A stretch of DNA of 64,000 nt from Pelagimonas phthalicica (GCF_004364805.1 NZ_SOAP01000004.1:202308-266307); one strand, 5' to 3'. Numbered from the stretch's first letter, positions 9,070 to 18,103 are shown. Program-made: numbers and translations. Notes: generated by a model from the letters alone, not told the origin.

Positions 9070-9260
9070 GGGAATCCTCCAAGTTTCGGTGATCCATAAC
9101 GAGCAATTGCAGCAAGGTCATCCCCTTTCGCGCCTTCAAGCCCGCCTTTTGCGTCATCCGGCAACGCAAAACTCTGCACTGGGTTTTTCCACGGTTTCTG
9201 GCGCTGGAATCTCGTTCAAACACGCGCTACGACTTGAAATTCAATGTTTAGGAGTGGTTC

Positions 9261-10103
9261 ATGACAGACGATCGCCGCAGCAGGTTTCGCGATGCACATA
9301 CGGATCGGGATATTGCCGAGCATATCCCGGATACCCCGCAGACGCGTTCACCCGCTTACCGTTTGGCTTTTGCTGACGAAGATTTCCTGTGTCGCGATGC
9401 GCTGCGCCCGGTCCGCTTGCAGCTGGAATTGCTCAAACCGGAGATGCTGCTGGACGAGCAGGGGATTGAATCGACCATCGTTCTGTTCGGCGGCGCGCGC
9501 ATTCCGGCCCCTGCCGACAAAGAAAAAGCACGCACCAAGACCCTGGCCGAGCTGTCGCATTTCTATGACGAGGCGCGCGATTTTGCCCGTTTGATGACAC
9601 GCAAGGCCCTGGCCAGCAACAACCGCGACTTTGTCGTCGTCACCGGCGGCGGCCCGGGTGTGATGGAGGCGGGCAATCGCGGTGCGGTGGATGAGGGCGG
9701 CGTATCTATCGGCCTCAATATCGTGCTACCACATGAGCAAGCGCCAAACCCCTATGTGACGCCGGATCTGGCCTTTAACTTTCACTATTTCGCCATTCGC
9801 AAGATGCATTTCCTGATGCGCGCGCGGGCGATTTGTGTGTTCCCCGGCGGCTTTGGCACGTTGGATGAGCTGTTCGAAGCTCTGACCCTGATCCAGACAG
9901 GCCGCATGCAGCGGGTGCCTTTCCTGCTATTCGGACGAGCGTTTTGGGAAAAGATCATCAATTGGGATGCGTTGCAGGATGCCGGCACCATCAGCCCGGA
10001 TGACCTGGATCTGTTCCGCTTTGTCGAAACTGCTGAAGACGCCGCCAAGATCATCGAAAATTGGGAACCGGCCCCAGCCCGGAGCGACATTCCCGGACGC
10101 TGA
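9261..10103 (+). CDS. LOG family protein (TIGR00730-like, long form)
   Basis: A 280-residue Rossmann-fold protein with both diagnostic LOG motifs: VTGGGPGVMEAGNRGA and PGGFGTLDELFEALTLIQTG (the GGxGTxxE catalytic/nucleotide motif). Family members hydrolyse nucleoside 5'-monophosphates such as cytokinin ribotides or AMP/GMP to base and ribose-5-phosphate. The extra N-terminal 75 or so residues place it in the longer bacterial subgroup, whose physiological substrate is less clear. GGAGTG lies 7 bases before the ATG. It ends at a hairpin shared with the convergent dehydratase gene. Confidence 0.9.
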   Translation: MTDDRRSRFRDAHTDRDIAEHIPDTPQTRSPAYRLAFADEDFLCRDALRPVRLQLELLKPEMLLDEQGIESTIVLFGGARIPAPADKEKARTKTLAELSHFYDEARDFARLMTRKALASNNRDFVVVTGGGPGVMEAGNRGAVDEGGVSIGLNIVLPHEQAPNPYVTPDLAFNFHYFAIRKMHFLMRARAICVFPGGFGTLDELFEALTLIQTGRMQRVPFLLFGRAFWEKIINWDALQDAGTISPDDLDLFRFVETAEDAAKIIENWEPAPARSDIPGR

Positions 10104-10121
10104 TCCAAAAGCGCATCAGAT

Positions 10122-10152
10122 AAAGGTTCAGGCGCTGCCGTCCTGAACCTTT
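10122..10152 (+). terminator. Terminator after the LOG gene
   Basis: An 11-bp perfect stem (AAAGGTTCAGG at 10122-10132, CCTGAACCTTT at 10142-10152) with a 9-base loop and a TTTTCTTCTT tail on the plus strand. It overlaps the last codons of the convergent dehydratase gene (stop at 10128-10130). Confidence 0.85.
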
Positions 10153-11999
10153 TCTTCTTCCCGTTGCTCAACCCAGCGCGCGATCACATGGCGCGCCGCC
10201 TCTTCATCACGCTCGTCGATGGAGCTGCGCAGGTCCTTCAGGGCTGTGGCAATTTCGATTTCCGAGAGGAAGTTTTCCTGAGCGCGCAAAATCTTGGGGT
10301 GCGGTGTGGTCAGCATGTCGGGCGCGATCAGCAGCTCTTCGTGCATCTTTTCGCCCTTGCGCAACCCGGTCACCTTGATCTCGATATCACCGGTTGGATT
10401 GTCCTGTGAACGAACGCTGAAACCAGCAGCTTCGATCATCTGACGGGCGAGTTTGCGGATCGGGACAGGTTTGCCCATATCCAGCACAAACACATCCCCG
10501 CCTCGGGCAAAGGAGCCCGCCAGCAGAACCAAACGAGCCGCCTCGGAAATGGTCATGAAATAGCGCGTTACGCCTGGGTCAGTCAGCGTCACAGGGCCAC
10601 CACGGGCAATCTGCTCCTCGAACAGCGGAATAACAGAGCCGCTGGAGCCCAGCACATTGCCAAAACGCACCATGGCGAATTGGGTAAACTCGCTGCGCGT
10701 CGCCAGATCCTGAATGACGAGTTCCGCCAAACGCTTGGACGCGCCCATGACATTGGTCGGGCGCACCGCCTTGTCAGAGGACACGAGAATAAACCGTTCG
10801 ACACCGGCATCGCGCGCGGCATCGGCCATAACTTTGGTGCCCAGCACGTTATTGGTCAGCCCGGCAATCGGATTGCTCTCGACCAAAGGCAGATGTTTGT
10901 AAGCTGCCGCGTGTAGAACAACTTCGATTTTGTGCTCTTCCAAGATCTCGCGAACGAGCCTGCCGTTCATCACCGACCCAAGCACCGGCACAACTTTCAT
11001 CTTGTGGGTGAGGTCGCGCAGTTCCTTGTCAATGTTGTAAAGCGCCAGTTCCGAGTGATCGAGCAACACCACGCAATCGGGTTTGCAGGCAATCAGTTGG
11101 CGGCACAGTTCGGATCCGATGGAGCCACCGGCCCCGGATACCAGAATACGACGGCCACTATAGGCTTCGCTGACGCTGGGCAGTTCCTTTTCCAGACGGT
11201 TGCGGCCCAGCAAATCGTCGATGGACATGGCGGCTGTGCTCTTTTTCAGGGCACCTTCACCGACCATCGAGGCAAAGGAGGGCAGCGCGTGGACTTCGCA
11301 ATCCAGATGCCGCAAATCCCGCGCGATGCGGGCCAGCGCTGGCTGGTTCAGGGAGGGCATCGCCAAAACGATCCGGTCGATTGGCTTTTTCGCGGCCAGT
11401 TCCGGGATGGAAGAGGGTGCAAAAACCTTGAGGCCGGAAATGATGCTGCTTTGAAGCGTCGGGTTGTCGTCAATAAAGGCGACCGGAACCACGGCGTTGT
11501 CCTGACGCAAAGCCGCAACCAGCTGTTGCCCGGTTTGACCTGCGCCATAGACCAAGATCCGCATACGGTCGGACCCACGGCGATAGATCTCGAGCGTGAT
11601 GTGACGCAGCACGATGCGCCAAGTAACATAGAGCGCCTGCACCAAAAGAGCGAAAACAAAGCTGGTTGCCATGGATAATGGCGGCGGAAGAAACGCCCCC
11701 AAGGCAAAACCCGCAGCCCCCAGTGTCGCTGCGATGGGGACCGTCCGGGTGACGCCGCGCATCTCAAAGGCGTTCAGTTTGGTCTGCGGAAGACCCAACC
11801 ACCAGCCCATCGCGCATCCAAGCACCATAAGGGTCACAGTGATCGACATATAGTCCCAAAGAACAGTGGGGGTTGGGCCAGAATTCGTTGTAAGCAGCAG
11901 CGACAAAAACATCGCAAGAGGGACAACCAGAGCATCTAGCGCAGCGAAAAGGTGCGACTTTTTTCGGCGCGACATAGATGTCACGAGTTCAAAAAACAT
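10128..11999 (-). CDS. Membrane UDP-GlcNAc 4,6-dehydratase-like protein (PglF/WbpM/CapD family)
   Basis: Predicted to make UDP-4-keto-6-deoxy-HexNAc for rare amino sugars of surface polysaccharides. The N-terminus has about four membrane helices (starting LDALVVPLAMFLSLLL). A first nucleotide-binding domain with VYGAGQTGQQLVAAL follows, then the catalytic extended-SDR domain opening VSGAGGSIGSELCRQL. The active-site region SSDKAVRPTNVMGASKR carries Met where classical SDRs have Tyr, as is known for this family. I chose the ATG at 11999 (623 residues), which has AGGGAC upstream, over a GTG at 12053; an ATG at 11975 is also possible. It stands apart from the main polysaccharide cluster but most likely serves it. 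Confidence 0.9.
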   Translation of the reverse strand: MFFELVTSMSRRKKSHLFAALDALVVPLAMFLSLLLTTNSGPTPTVLWDYMSITVTLMVLGCAMGWWLGLPQTKLNAFEMRGVTRTVPIAATLGAAGFALGAFLPPPLSMATSFVFALLVQALYVTWRIVLRHITLEIYRRGSDRMRILVYGAGQTGQQLVAALRQDNAVVPVAFIDDNPTLQSSIISGLKVFAPSSIPELAAKKPIDRIVLAMPSLNQPALARIARDLRHLDCEVHALPSFASMVGEGALKKSTAAMSIDDLLGRNRLEKELPSVSEAYSGRRILVSGAGGSIGSELCRQLIACKPDCVVLLDHSELALYNIDKELRDLTHKMKVVPVLGSVMNGRLVREILEEHKIEVVLHAAAYKHLPLVESNPIAGLTNNVLGTKVMADAARDAGVERFILVSSDKAVRPTNVMGASKRLAELVIQDLATRSEFTQFAMVRFGNVLGSSGSVIPLFEEQIARGGPVTLTDPGVTRYFMTISEAARLVLLAGSFARGGDVFVLDMGKPVPIRKLARQMIEAAGFSVRSQDNPTGDIEIKVTGLRKGEKMHEELLIAPDMLTTPHPKILRAQENFLSEIEIATALKDLRSSIDERDEEAARHVIARWVEQREEEKVQDGSA

Positions 12000-12331
12000 A
12001 GTCCCAGTCCCTGGGGCCAAGCCCCAACTTGTATTTCCATCTGCCAGCGCCACATTTTACATGCGGTTCACAACCGACGGATGTTTCTTCGATCTTTTAA
12101 CCTCTGAATAGGTTAAAGAATAGTTACTGTACAATATCTGATTTCTGCTACTGCGAAAAACTGCCCATCGCGGGCTTTGAAGCTAAAAAAGGCGCATTTG
12201 CCTGTTGTTTGTGCACAACTTGACCCTGCTTAGCCCGATAAAGCCCTTTTACACAAGGTAGGTCTGATATATTGAGCGCCAGCCGTTGCGGGGATGCCTC
12301 GCTGCGGAATCAGAAACCCAAGGAGGGCCAA
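12000..12331. other. Divergent promoter region of the dehydratase and asd
   Basis: 332 bp without a gene. It is AT-rich around 12080-12190, as expected for two divergent promoters. No convincing paired -35/-10 or operator could be fixed by eye. AAGGAGGG at 12320-12327 is the strong ribosome binding site of asd. Confidence 0.5.
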
Positions 12332-13354
12332 ATGGGCTATAAGGTTGTTGTCGCGGGTGCCACAGGCAATGTGGGCCGCGAAATGCTGAACATCCTCGCC
12401 GAACGGGGATTCCCCGTCGACGAAATCGCAGTACTTGCATCGCGCAAGTCGCTGGGTACAGAGGTGACATTCGGCGAGACGACCCTTAAGACCAAGGACC
12501 TCGACACGTTTGATTTCACCGGCTGGGATATTGCTTTGTTCGCTGTGGGCTCCACCGCGACCAAGAAGTATGCCCCGATTGCTGCGTCGCAGGGCTGTGT
12601 CGTCATCGATAACAGCTCGCTCTATCGCTACGATCCGGACGTGCCGCTGATCGTGCCTGAGTGTAATGCCGACGCTGTGATGGGCTACACCAAGAAGAAC
12701 ATCATCGCGAACCCGAACTGCTCGACCGCGCAGATGGTTGTGGCGCTGAAGCCTTTGCATGATCGCGCCAAGATCAAGCGTGTGGTTGTGTCGACCTATC
12801 AGTCGGTCTCTGGCTCGGGCAAAGAGGCGATGGAAGAGCTGTGGGATCAGACCAAAGCGGTCTACAACCCAACTGACGACGTTCCCGCCAAGGTCTATAC
12901 CAAGGAAATCGCGTTCAACGTCATTCCGCATATCGACGTCTTCATGGAAGATGGCTCGACCAAGGAAGAGTGGAAAATGGTGGCCGAAACCAAAAAGATC
13001 GTCGATCCGGCGATCAAGGTGACCGCAACCTGCGTGCGCGTGCCGGTTTTTGTCGGCCACTCGGAATCGATCAACATCGAGTTCGAAGAGTTCCTGGACG
13101 AAGACGAAGCCCGCGATATCCTGCGCGAAGCACCAGGCATCATGGTGATCGATAAGCGCGAAGATGGTGGCTATGTCACGCCTAAGGAATGCGTTGGCGA
13201 TTTCGCGACCTTCATCAGCCGCATCCGTCAGGACAGCACCATTGATAATGGTCTGAACCTCTGGTGCGTTTCTGACAACCTTCGCAAAGGCGCGGCGCTG
13301 AACGCCGTGCAGATTGCTGAGGTTCTGGGCCAGAAGGCGCTGAAGAAAGGCTAA
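12332..13354 (+). CDS. asd: Aspartate-semialdehyde dehydrogenase
   Basis: Reduces aspartyl phosphate to aspartate semialdehyde with NADPH, feeding lysine/DAP, threonine and methionine synthesis. From the ATG at 12332, preceded by AAGGAGGG, the protein has 340 residues, the usual length; the frame is open further upstream but without a better start. The NADP site GATGNVGREML (9-19), the phosphate-binding SRKSLG, and the active-site Cys130 in NPNCSTAQM are visible. YQSVSGSGKEAM is another family mark. It is a single gene followed by its own terminator; dapD and dapE are nearby. Confidence 0.97.
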   Translation: MGYKVVVAGATGNVGREMLNILAERGFPVDEIAVLASRKSLGTEVTFGETTLKTKDLDTFDFTGWDIALFAVGSTATKKYAPIAASQGCVVIDNSSLYRYDPDVPLIVPECNADAVMGYTKKNIIANPNCSTAQMVVALKPLHDRAKIKRVVVSTYQSVSGSGKEAMEELWDQTKAVYNPTDDVPAKVYTKEIAFNVIPHIDVFMEDGSTKEEWKMVAETKKIVDPAIKVTATCVRVPVFVGHSESINIEFEEFLDEDEARDILREAPGIMVIDKREDGGYVTPKECVGDFATFISRIRQDSTIDNGLNLWCVSDNLRKGAALNAVQIAEVLGQKALKKG

Positions 13355-13381
13355 ACGCCACGTCTTTACGAGAATGATGAT

Positions 13382-13410
13382 GGGCCGACAGGGAAACCTG
13401 CTCGGCCCTT
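13382..13410 (+). terminator. Terminator of asd
   Basis: GGGCCGA-CAGG-GAAA-CCTG-C-TCGGCCC followed by TTTTC: a two-part stem with a GAAA tetraloop and short T-tract just after the asd stop. Confidence 0.88.
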
Positions 13411-13620
13411 TTCAGTGTCGCCTATACCAAAGGCTAGGCACCCTGTTCCAAAGAAAGGCCAGCCTATGCCATGTGGTGCTGTTCTCTGCCAAACGCGCAA
13501 GATATAACAATTTTAGACAAACGATGGATCAGCTGCCAAAGCATCATTCCAGAAGGATCGGTCCATCAGCGGTATCAAAGCGCACTCACACGCCTTAATC
13601 GCTTAGCGATGACCATATAC

Positions 13621-13671
13621 CGACTGCGATCCACTCTCTCCACTCTCTCCAAGACCCTTGGATCGCAGTCG
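13621..13671. ncRNA. Candidate structured RNA: 13-bp hairpin with pyrimidine-rich loop
   Basis: CGACTGCGATCCA (13621-13633) and TGGATCGCAGTCG (13659-13671) are perfect 13-bp complements enclosing 25 bases that begin CTCTCTCCACTCTCTCC. On the plus strand the loop would present unpaired C/U-rich, anti-Shine-Dalgarno-like sequence, as in loop-acting small RNAs of other alphaproteobacteria. No promoter or clear terminator was found, so whether it is transcribed is unknown. Confidence 0.3.
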
Positions 13672-13826
13672 ATCCGGTCTGCTTTGGCCTTGTAACTGAC
13701 CCCAAACCTCCCCGGAATCTCCGCGTCTCGGTCCTGTTTTCGCCCAAAAGCTGGGCGATATTGCTGTCAGGTGACATCAGATCACCAGCCGCAATCAGCG
13801 GCATCAGGCAGAAAGGAAACGAAGTC

Positions 13827-13973
13827 ATGAGCAGTGAATTCACAAAAACAGCCCGAGCTGGACGCCTGCGCGCCTTGGCCGTATTGGCCGGCCCACGCAG
13901 CGCACGCCCTTTGCGCAAAGCCCTGTTTTCCCGCCCCCCAAAAAGCTGCGGGCGCAGTCTGTTCGCCGCCTAA
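13827..13973 (+). CDS. Doubtful small basic ORF, 48 residues
   Basis: An ATG preceded at normal distance by AAAGGA opens a 48-codon frame starting MSSEFTKTARAGRLRALAVL and rich in Arg/Lys (RPLRKALFSRPPKSCGR). No known domain. It could be a small amphipathic basic protein or chance; support is the ribosome binding site only. Confidence 0.3.
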   Translation: MSSEFTKTARAGRLRALAVLAGPRSARPLRKALFSRPPKSCGRSLFAA

Positions 13974-14280
13974 GCGGCTACAGACCCAGCTGACATGCAC
14001 GATGCGCCGCTCTTGACCTGGGGCGGCCATTTTTTTGCCCGGCAACAAGACAGAATGTAACCCCACCGTACGCAGCGGATGGGTTTCTTAAAGTTTCGCG
14101 CGGCTAGCCTTTGTAACTGCACGAAACCAGATCGGCATCTGCGCGCAAATCAGAGTGTCCGTGCCGGTCATCAAAGGCAATTTTAACAATCGAGCGCATT
14201 GGCCTGCGACATTCTGTCAATTTAGCCCAATTTCTGCCCGATTTTCATGCCACGCTTTAGGAACAGGCAAGGAGACTGAT

Positions 14281-14610
14281 ATGGTTATGAAAGGTCACAA
14301 CCACGATAATTCCGCAGATGCAAAGGCCGGATTGCCCGAGGCAATTGATTGCGAAACGCAGACTTTGCTCAGATTATTCCTGGGGCCCATTCTGGAAACG
14401 GCGTCCAATTGGGACGAGATCAAAGGCCGATTTACCGAGAAGGGCTATGGGATCAGTATCCGTGATGGACGGTTGGTTATTCTCAACGAAAATGGCGCAG
14501 CTCTCTGCACCGCGCGTGGACTCGGCGTCCCATTTGCGCAAATCGCAAGCCGCATTGGTCGCCCCAACCTGCGGATGAGCGCGGATGGCCGCGTCGGCGA
14601 GTTGTTTTAA
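14281..14610 (+). CDS. Hypothetical protein, 109 residues
   Basis: I chose the ATG at 14281 because AAGGAGA lies 6 bases upstream; an upstream in-frame start lacks one. The product (MVMKGHNHDNSADAK...) has a His/Asp-rich start. A compact segment follows, ETASNWDEIKGRFTEKGYGISI-type, ending IASRIGRP. That 'large domain, KGY, strand, LG..., RIG/RLG' pattern is reminiscent of the small domain seen at the end of some relaxases, but the resemblance is weak and no function is claimed. It converges on the 178-residue gene with a shared hairpin. Confidence 0.65.
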   Translation: MVMKGHNHDNSADAKAGLPEAIDCETQTLLRLFLGPILETASNWDEIKGRFTEKGYGISIRDGRLVILNENGAALCTARGLGVPFAQIASRIGRPNLRMSADGRVGELF

Positions 14611-14611
14611 A

Positions 14612-14627
14612 ACTCCGCCTACGGAGT
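14612..14627 (-). terminator. Short hairpin between convergent hypothetical genes
   Basis: ACTCCG-CCTA-CGGAGT, with TTTTAAAA on its left so that the minus-strand transcript would end in a T-tract. Modest stem (6 bp). Confidence 0.5.
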
Positions 14628-14628
14628 A

Positions 14629-15165
14629 TTAGCGTTCGGTGCGCTTGCGAAGATCGCGAGCGCGTTGCGAAAGCGTCTGTGCCAACAGAAACGTCGGGAT
14701 CACTTCGCGTGTTTCACTTTGCTGCGCAATGACATAGCCAGCATATTCGACCAGTTCAGACGCCATTTTGAGCGCGGTCGCGGCCCGGTCGTCAGCATCA
14801 AGACTGTTCAAAAACCCTTTGACGCTTTCGGTTTGTATCGACGCGACAGAGGTGCCCTGCCCCTCATCGGAACCAACCGAATTCGACCCAAAGGCCAAAC
14901 TTCGTGCCAATTCCGTAAGGTCCGCTCCCTTCGCGCGGTATTTGGGATTGCGTTCCAGATAGGTTTTGCAGGTTTCTATGCGCCAGTTTTGCAACCCATC
15001 AGACAGGTTCAATTTCTGAACTGACGGCACTGGTCGTTCTCTAATAATGCTCTCCGCCAAAGCGACGGCTTTCAGGCTGATTTCCAGGCTCGCGTTTAAG
15101 GCAACCGGGCTTTCCGGATAACTCTCAGGCTCCTGTTCGGTCGAATAATCTCTTTCTTGTTTCAT
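14629..15165 (-). CDS. Hypothetical protein, 178 residues
   Basis: No recognised domain. The N-terminal 30 residues are acidic and probably disordered (MKQERDYSTEQEPESYPES), the remainder is predicted mostly helical and soluble (ISLKAVALAESIIRERP, TALKMASELVEYAGYVIAQQ, SQRARDLRKRTER). An in-frame ATG at 15222 would add 19 residues; neither start has a strong ribosome binding site. It marks the left edge of the polysaccharide locus. Confidence 0.6.
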   Translation of the reverse strand: MKQERDYSTEQEPESYPESPVALNASLEISLKAVALAESIIRERPVPSVQKLNLSDGLQNWRIETCKTYLERNPKYRAKGADLTELARSLAFGSNSVGSDEGQGTSVASIQTESVKGFLNSLDADDRAATALKMASELVEYAGYVIAQQSETREVIPTFLLAQTLSQRARDLRKRTER

Positions 15166-15688
15166 AGGATGTACCAATTTTTGAAACTTGGAACTCGGAC
15201 AGTGGCAGTCACTATAGCACATATCTGAATCGTTTTAGGTCACTTCTTTGCGAATTTCGAAAACTTTAGTTTCAGAGTCAGGTTTACTTTCATCACAGCG
15301 CGGCAATGCAATTGATTGCAACAAGTTATAGCCCCATCGATCCAATTGCCCCGACTTTGCCCCATGTGATGACCTTTCTGCTTACATGGAAAATTCATCT
15401 CTTTTTGAGTGCTTTAAGTCTAAAACATTCCCAATCTCTGATGTGATTCGACCGACGCACGGTTCCCGGTTCCGTCGGGGTCGCCTACGCCCCGCTCACC
15501 TCTCTCCAACCATCCGGATTGCCCAGCTTTTGAACAGGTTTGCTCGGGGTTTCGAGGTTTTCACTGCCCCCTGTCAGCGCAAATTGCCTCTGTTCTTGAT
15601 CGCATCCGCCAAAGGCCCTACACCCGCAATCAGTCTGACAACAAAGCGCCGTTGCTGCATTTAGGCACGGTAAGATTGGAACTGATTG
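15166..15688. other. 523-bp upstream region of the polysaccharide cluster
   Basis: No credible gene; if the 178-residue protein instead starts at 15222 the gap is 466 bp. The sequence is AT-richer around 15230-15430, which suits a promoter region. It includes the palindrome at 15307-15320. Ribosome binding before the UXS gene is weak. Confidence 0.5.
15307..15320. promoter_or_regulatory. Palindrome TGCAAT-TG-ATTGCA upstream of the polysaccharide genes
   Basis: A 6-2-6 perfect inverted repeat in the non-coding region before the UXS gene. The 12-base core GCAATTGATTGC occurs again at 14341-14352 inside the 109-residue gene. A transcription-factor site is possible but unproven. Confidence 0.25.
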
Positions 15689-16669
15689 ATGCAACGTCTT
15701 TATGATTCCCGCAAACGGATCCTGATCACCGGTGGGGCCGGATTTCTTGGCTCACATTTGAGCGACAGGCTCCTGGAACAGGGACACGAGGTCATTTGCC
15801 TGGACAACCTGTTCACCGGCACCAAACGCAACATTGACCACCTGCATGCGCATCCTCGGTTCGAGTTTCTGCGTCATGACGTGACCTTTCCGCTCTATAT
15901 CGAAGTGGACGAGATTTATAACCTCGCCTGCCCCGCATCGCCGATCCATTACCAACACGATCCGGTGCAAACCACCAAGACCAGCGTGCATGGGGCCATC
16001 AATATGCTGGGCCTGGCCAAGCGTCTGCATTGCAAGGTCTTTCAGGCCTCGACCAGCGAGGTTTATGGCGACCCGTCTGTGCATCCTCAGCCCGAGGAAT
16101 ATTGGGGGAATGTGAACCCGATTGGCATCCGCTCTTGCTATGACGAAGGCAAGCGTTGCGCCGAGACGCTGTTTTTTGACTACCACCGCCAGCATGATCT
16201 TGAGATCAAGGTCGCCCGGATCTTCAACACCTATGGCCCGCGCATGCATCATGCGGATGGGCGCGTGGTGTCGAACTTTATCGTTCAGGCCCTGTTGAAC
16301 AAACCGATCACCATCTTTGGCGATGGCAGCCAGACACGCTCTTTCTGCTTTATGGATGACCTGATCGAAGGTTTCATCCGCTTGATGGAGACTGGCCCGG
16401 ATGTCACTGGCCCGATCAACCTGGGCAACCCCGGTGAGTTCACCATTCGCGAGTTGGCAGAAAAGGTCATCGAAATGACCGGCTCTGACTCTGAAATTTC
16501 GTACCAAGACCTGCCCCAGGACGATCCAAAACAGCGCCGCCCCGACATCACCAAGGCCAAAGAGGTTCTGGGTTGGGAACCAAAGATCCAGATCGAACAG
16601 GGCTTGGAGCGCACAATCGCGCATTTCCGCGAATTGCTGCCGGAGTTGAAGGTCGTACACGGCGTTTAA
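15689..16669 (+). CDS. uxs: UDP-glucuronate decarboxylase (UDP-xylose synthase)
   Basis: Converts UDP-glucuronate to UDP-xylose with NAD, supplying xylose (or, through a 4-keto intermediate, related sugars) for polysaccharide. The 326-residue extended SDR has [16 protein letters not shown] at the N-terminus. UXS-specific landmarks follow: [24 protein letters not shown](H)[28 protein letters not shown] (Tyr-x3-Lys) and [22 protein letters not shown]. The ATG at 15689 is used; a TTG directly before it is the only alternative. It is the first gene of the main cluster and ends at a terminator shared with the convergent gmd-like gene. Confidence 0.93.
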   Translation: MQRLYDSRKRILITGGAGFLGSHLSDRLLEQGHEVICLDNLFTGTKRNIDHLHAHPRFEFLRHDVTFPLYIEVDEIYNLACPASPIHYQHDPVQTTKTSVHGAINMLGLAKRLHCKVFQASTSEVYGDPSVHPQPEEYWGNVNPIGIRSCYDEGKRCAETLFFDYHRQHDLEIKVARIFNTYGPRMHHADGRVVSNFIVQALLNKPITIFGDGSQTRSFCFMDDLIEGFIRLMETGPDVTGPINLGNPGEFTIRELAEKVIEMTGSDSEISYQDLPQDDPKQRRPDITKAKEVLGWEPKIQIEQGLERTIAHFRELLPELKVVHGV

Positions 16670-16698
16670 GGCCCCGCCCTTCATAACCCACCAATTAC

Positions 16699-16730
16699 AA
16701 AAAGGCGCACTGATCACAGCGCGCCTTTTT
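16699..16730. terminator. Bidirectional terminator
   Basis: AAAAAGGCGC (16699-16708) pairs with GCGCCTTTTT (16721-16730), loop of 12 bases; T-tracts on both strands; lies between convergent genes. Confidence 0.88.
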
Positions 16731-16741
16731 TGTTGAACCTT

Positions 16742-17710
16742 TTACGTGTCAGCCGGCGTTCGACGGTGATCCTCGATCATGGCATGGACCACGTCTTTCA
16801 TCTTGAATTGTGCTTCCCAGCCCAGGTTCTCTTTGGCGCGGGTCGGGTCACCATAGACCAGCGCAATGTCCGACGGGCGCAGCAGGCTGGATTCGCTGAT
16901 CACGTGGTCTTCCATGTTCAGCCCCACCGCCTCAAACGCCACTTGGCAAAAGTCGCGCAGACGGTTGGGTTGCCCGGTGGCGATCACGTAATCCATCGGC
17001 TCCTTTTGCTGCAGCATCAGCCACATGGCATAGACATATTCTGGGGCCCACCCCCAATCGCGCGAGATATCGAGGTTGCCAAGGGACAGGGTGCCCCCAC
17101 CATTGCGCGCAATCTCGACAGCGCCCGCGACGATCTTTTGCGTCACAAAACGCGCCGGGCGCAGCGGGGATTCGTGGTTGAACAGGATGCCGTTGCAGGC
17201 AAACAAATCAAAAGACGACCGATAGGTCACCACGGCCCAATGCGCCGCCGCCTTGGCGGTCGCATAAGGCGAAATCGGGCGGAATGCGGTTTCCTCGGAA
17301 CATGGCTCTCCCCCCTGATCGCCAAAGCAATCCCCCGAGCTGGCATTGTATAACCGGCACGGCAGTTTCAGGAATCGAATGGCTTCCATCAGATTCAGAA
17401 CACCTGCGGTGATGCCATTGAATGTCTCGATCGGTTGCTCGAATGACAGCCCGACCGAGCTTTGCCCCGCCAGGTTATAGATCTCATCCGGGCGGTATTT
17501 ATCCAGCACAGTAACGATACTGTGGAAATCCGTTTGCGCCATTGAAACGGTTTCGACCCGTGCCTCGACCCCCAGTTTCTCAAGGTTGCGAAAACGTTTA
17601 ACCGCCGCATCACGAGAAGTGCCAATGACGCGATAGCCTTTGTTCAGCAGAAACTCTGCCAGATAGGTTCCGTCCTGTCCGGAAACACCGCAAATCAAGG
17701 CTGTTTTCAT
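16742..17710 (-). CDS. GDP-mannose 4,6-dehydratase paralogue with altered active site
   Basis: A 322-residue extended SDR close to Gmd: [55 protein letters not shown] and SLGNLDISRDWGWAPEYV are all Gmd-like. It is about 50 residues shorter than the canonical Gmd at 36728-37849 and differs at the catalytic loop. Where that protein has Thr133-Ser-Glu135, this one has Ser125-Gly-Asp127; Tyr149 and Lys153 are kept. Replacement of the catalytic Glu by Asp may alter the dehydration step or the substrate. It is transcribed alone on the minus strand, divergent from the RTX gene. Safest reading: a GDP-hexose 4,6-dehydratase-family enzyme of uncertain product. Confidence 0.85.
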   Translation of the reverse strand: MKTALICGVSGQDGTYLAEFLLNKGYRVIGTSRDAAVKRFRNLEKLGVEARVETVSMAQTDFHSIVTVLDKYRPDEIYNLAGQSSVGLSFEQPIETFNGITAGVLNLMEAIRFLKLPCRLYNASSGDCFGDQGGEPCSEETAFRPISPYATAKAAAHWAVVTYRSSFDLFACNGILFNHESPLRPARFVTQKIVAGAVEIARNGGGTLSLGNLDISRDWGWAPEYVYAMWLMLQQKEPMDYVIATGQPNRLRDFCQVAFEAVGLNMEDHVISESSLLRPSDIALVYGDPTRAKENLGWEAQFKMKDVVHAMIEDHRRTPADT

Positions 17711-18103
17711 AAATCCGCCCCGGGAATCATTCTAAAATCTCAAACCAAGCAGCCATCGAAACAGGCTTCTTGCCTCATGATATGCCGGGTGCCGACTAAG
17801 AAGGCAATCACTGCGTCAGGTCGATTGGGCGAAAGTGCATTCTGGGTCTTTTTCAACACCATTTGCGCCCAAATAGCCCGCAAAACGGCGCGGTTCGAAC
17901 CATTTTCGCTGAAATTGACCTTAAATTTACCAAAGCCAAGATAACCCTTTTCTGGGCGACCCACACTCACGGTCCGACCTCTCACCTTGCTTAACACGCC
18001 GCAGCCTCGTGCAGGTCTGCGGGCGGGAAAGCGTTCGACAACTTAACAATGCCACAGCGCAGTTTGGTGTGACCCGCCGTTCTGCGAACGGGATAGATTT
18101 GCC
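17711..18103. other. 393-bp divergent region between the gmd paralogue and the RTX gene
   Basis: No gene visible. It should hold promoters for both flanking genes. The hairpin CCGTTC-TGC-GAACGG at 18077-18091 lies immediately before the RTX start and could affect its translation. Confidence 0.5.

Larger units (their letters stand above)
13355..14280. other. 926-bp stretch with little coding potential
   Basis: Contains the asd terminator, a long hairpin at 13621-13671, and one doubtful 48-codon frame at 13827. The rest shows no frame with convincing codon use and no tRNA-like fold. The last 100 bp presumably carry the promoter of the 109-residue gene. Confidence 0.6.

Noticed and set aside
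8179..9099. 306-codon open frame on the plus strand over dapD
   Set aside because: Antisense shadow of dapD; dapD has clear family motifs and a proper start, the frame has none.
10932..11678. 248-codon plus-strand frame over the membrane dehydratase
   Set aside because: Antisense shadow of a gene with strong PglF/WbpM motifs.
13633..13651. CTCTCTCC tandem as a microsatellite
   Set aside because: Only two to three units, and it lies in the loop of a perfect hairpin, which is the more notable structure.
13471..13695. 74-codon frame covering the hairpin at 13621
   Set aside because: No ribosome binding site at proper distance, poor codon use, and the perfect inverted repeat is better explained as RNA structure.
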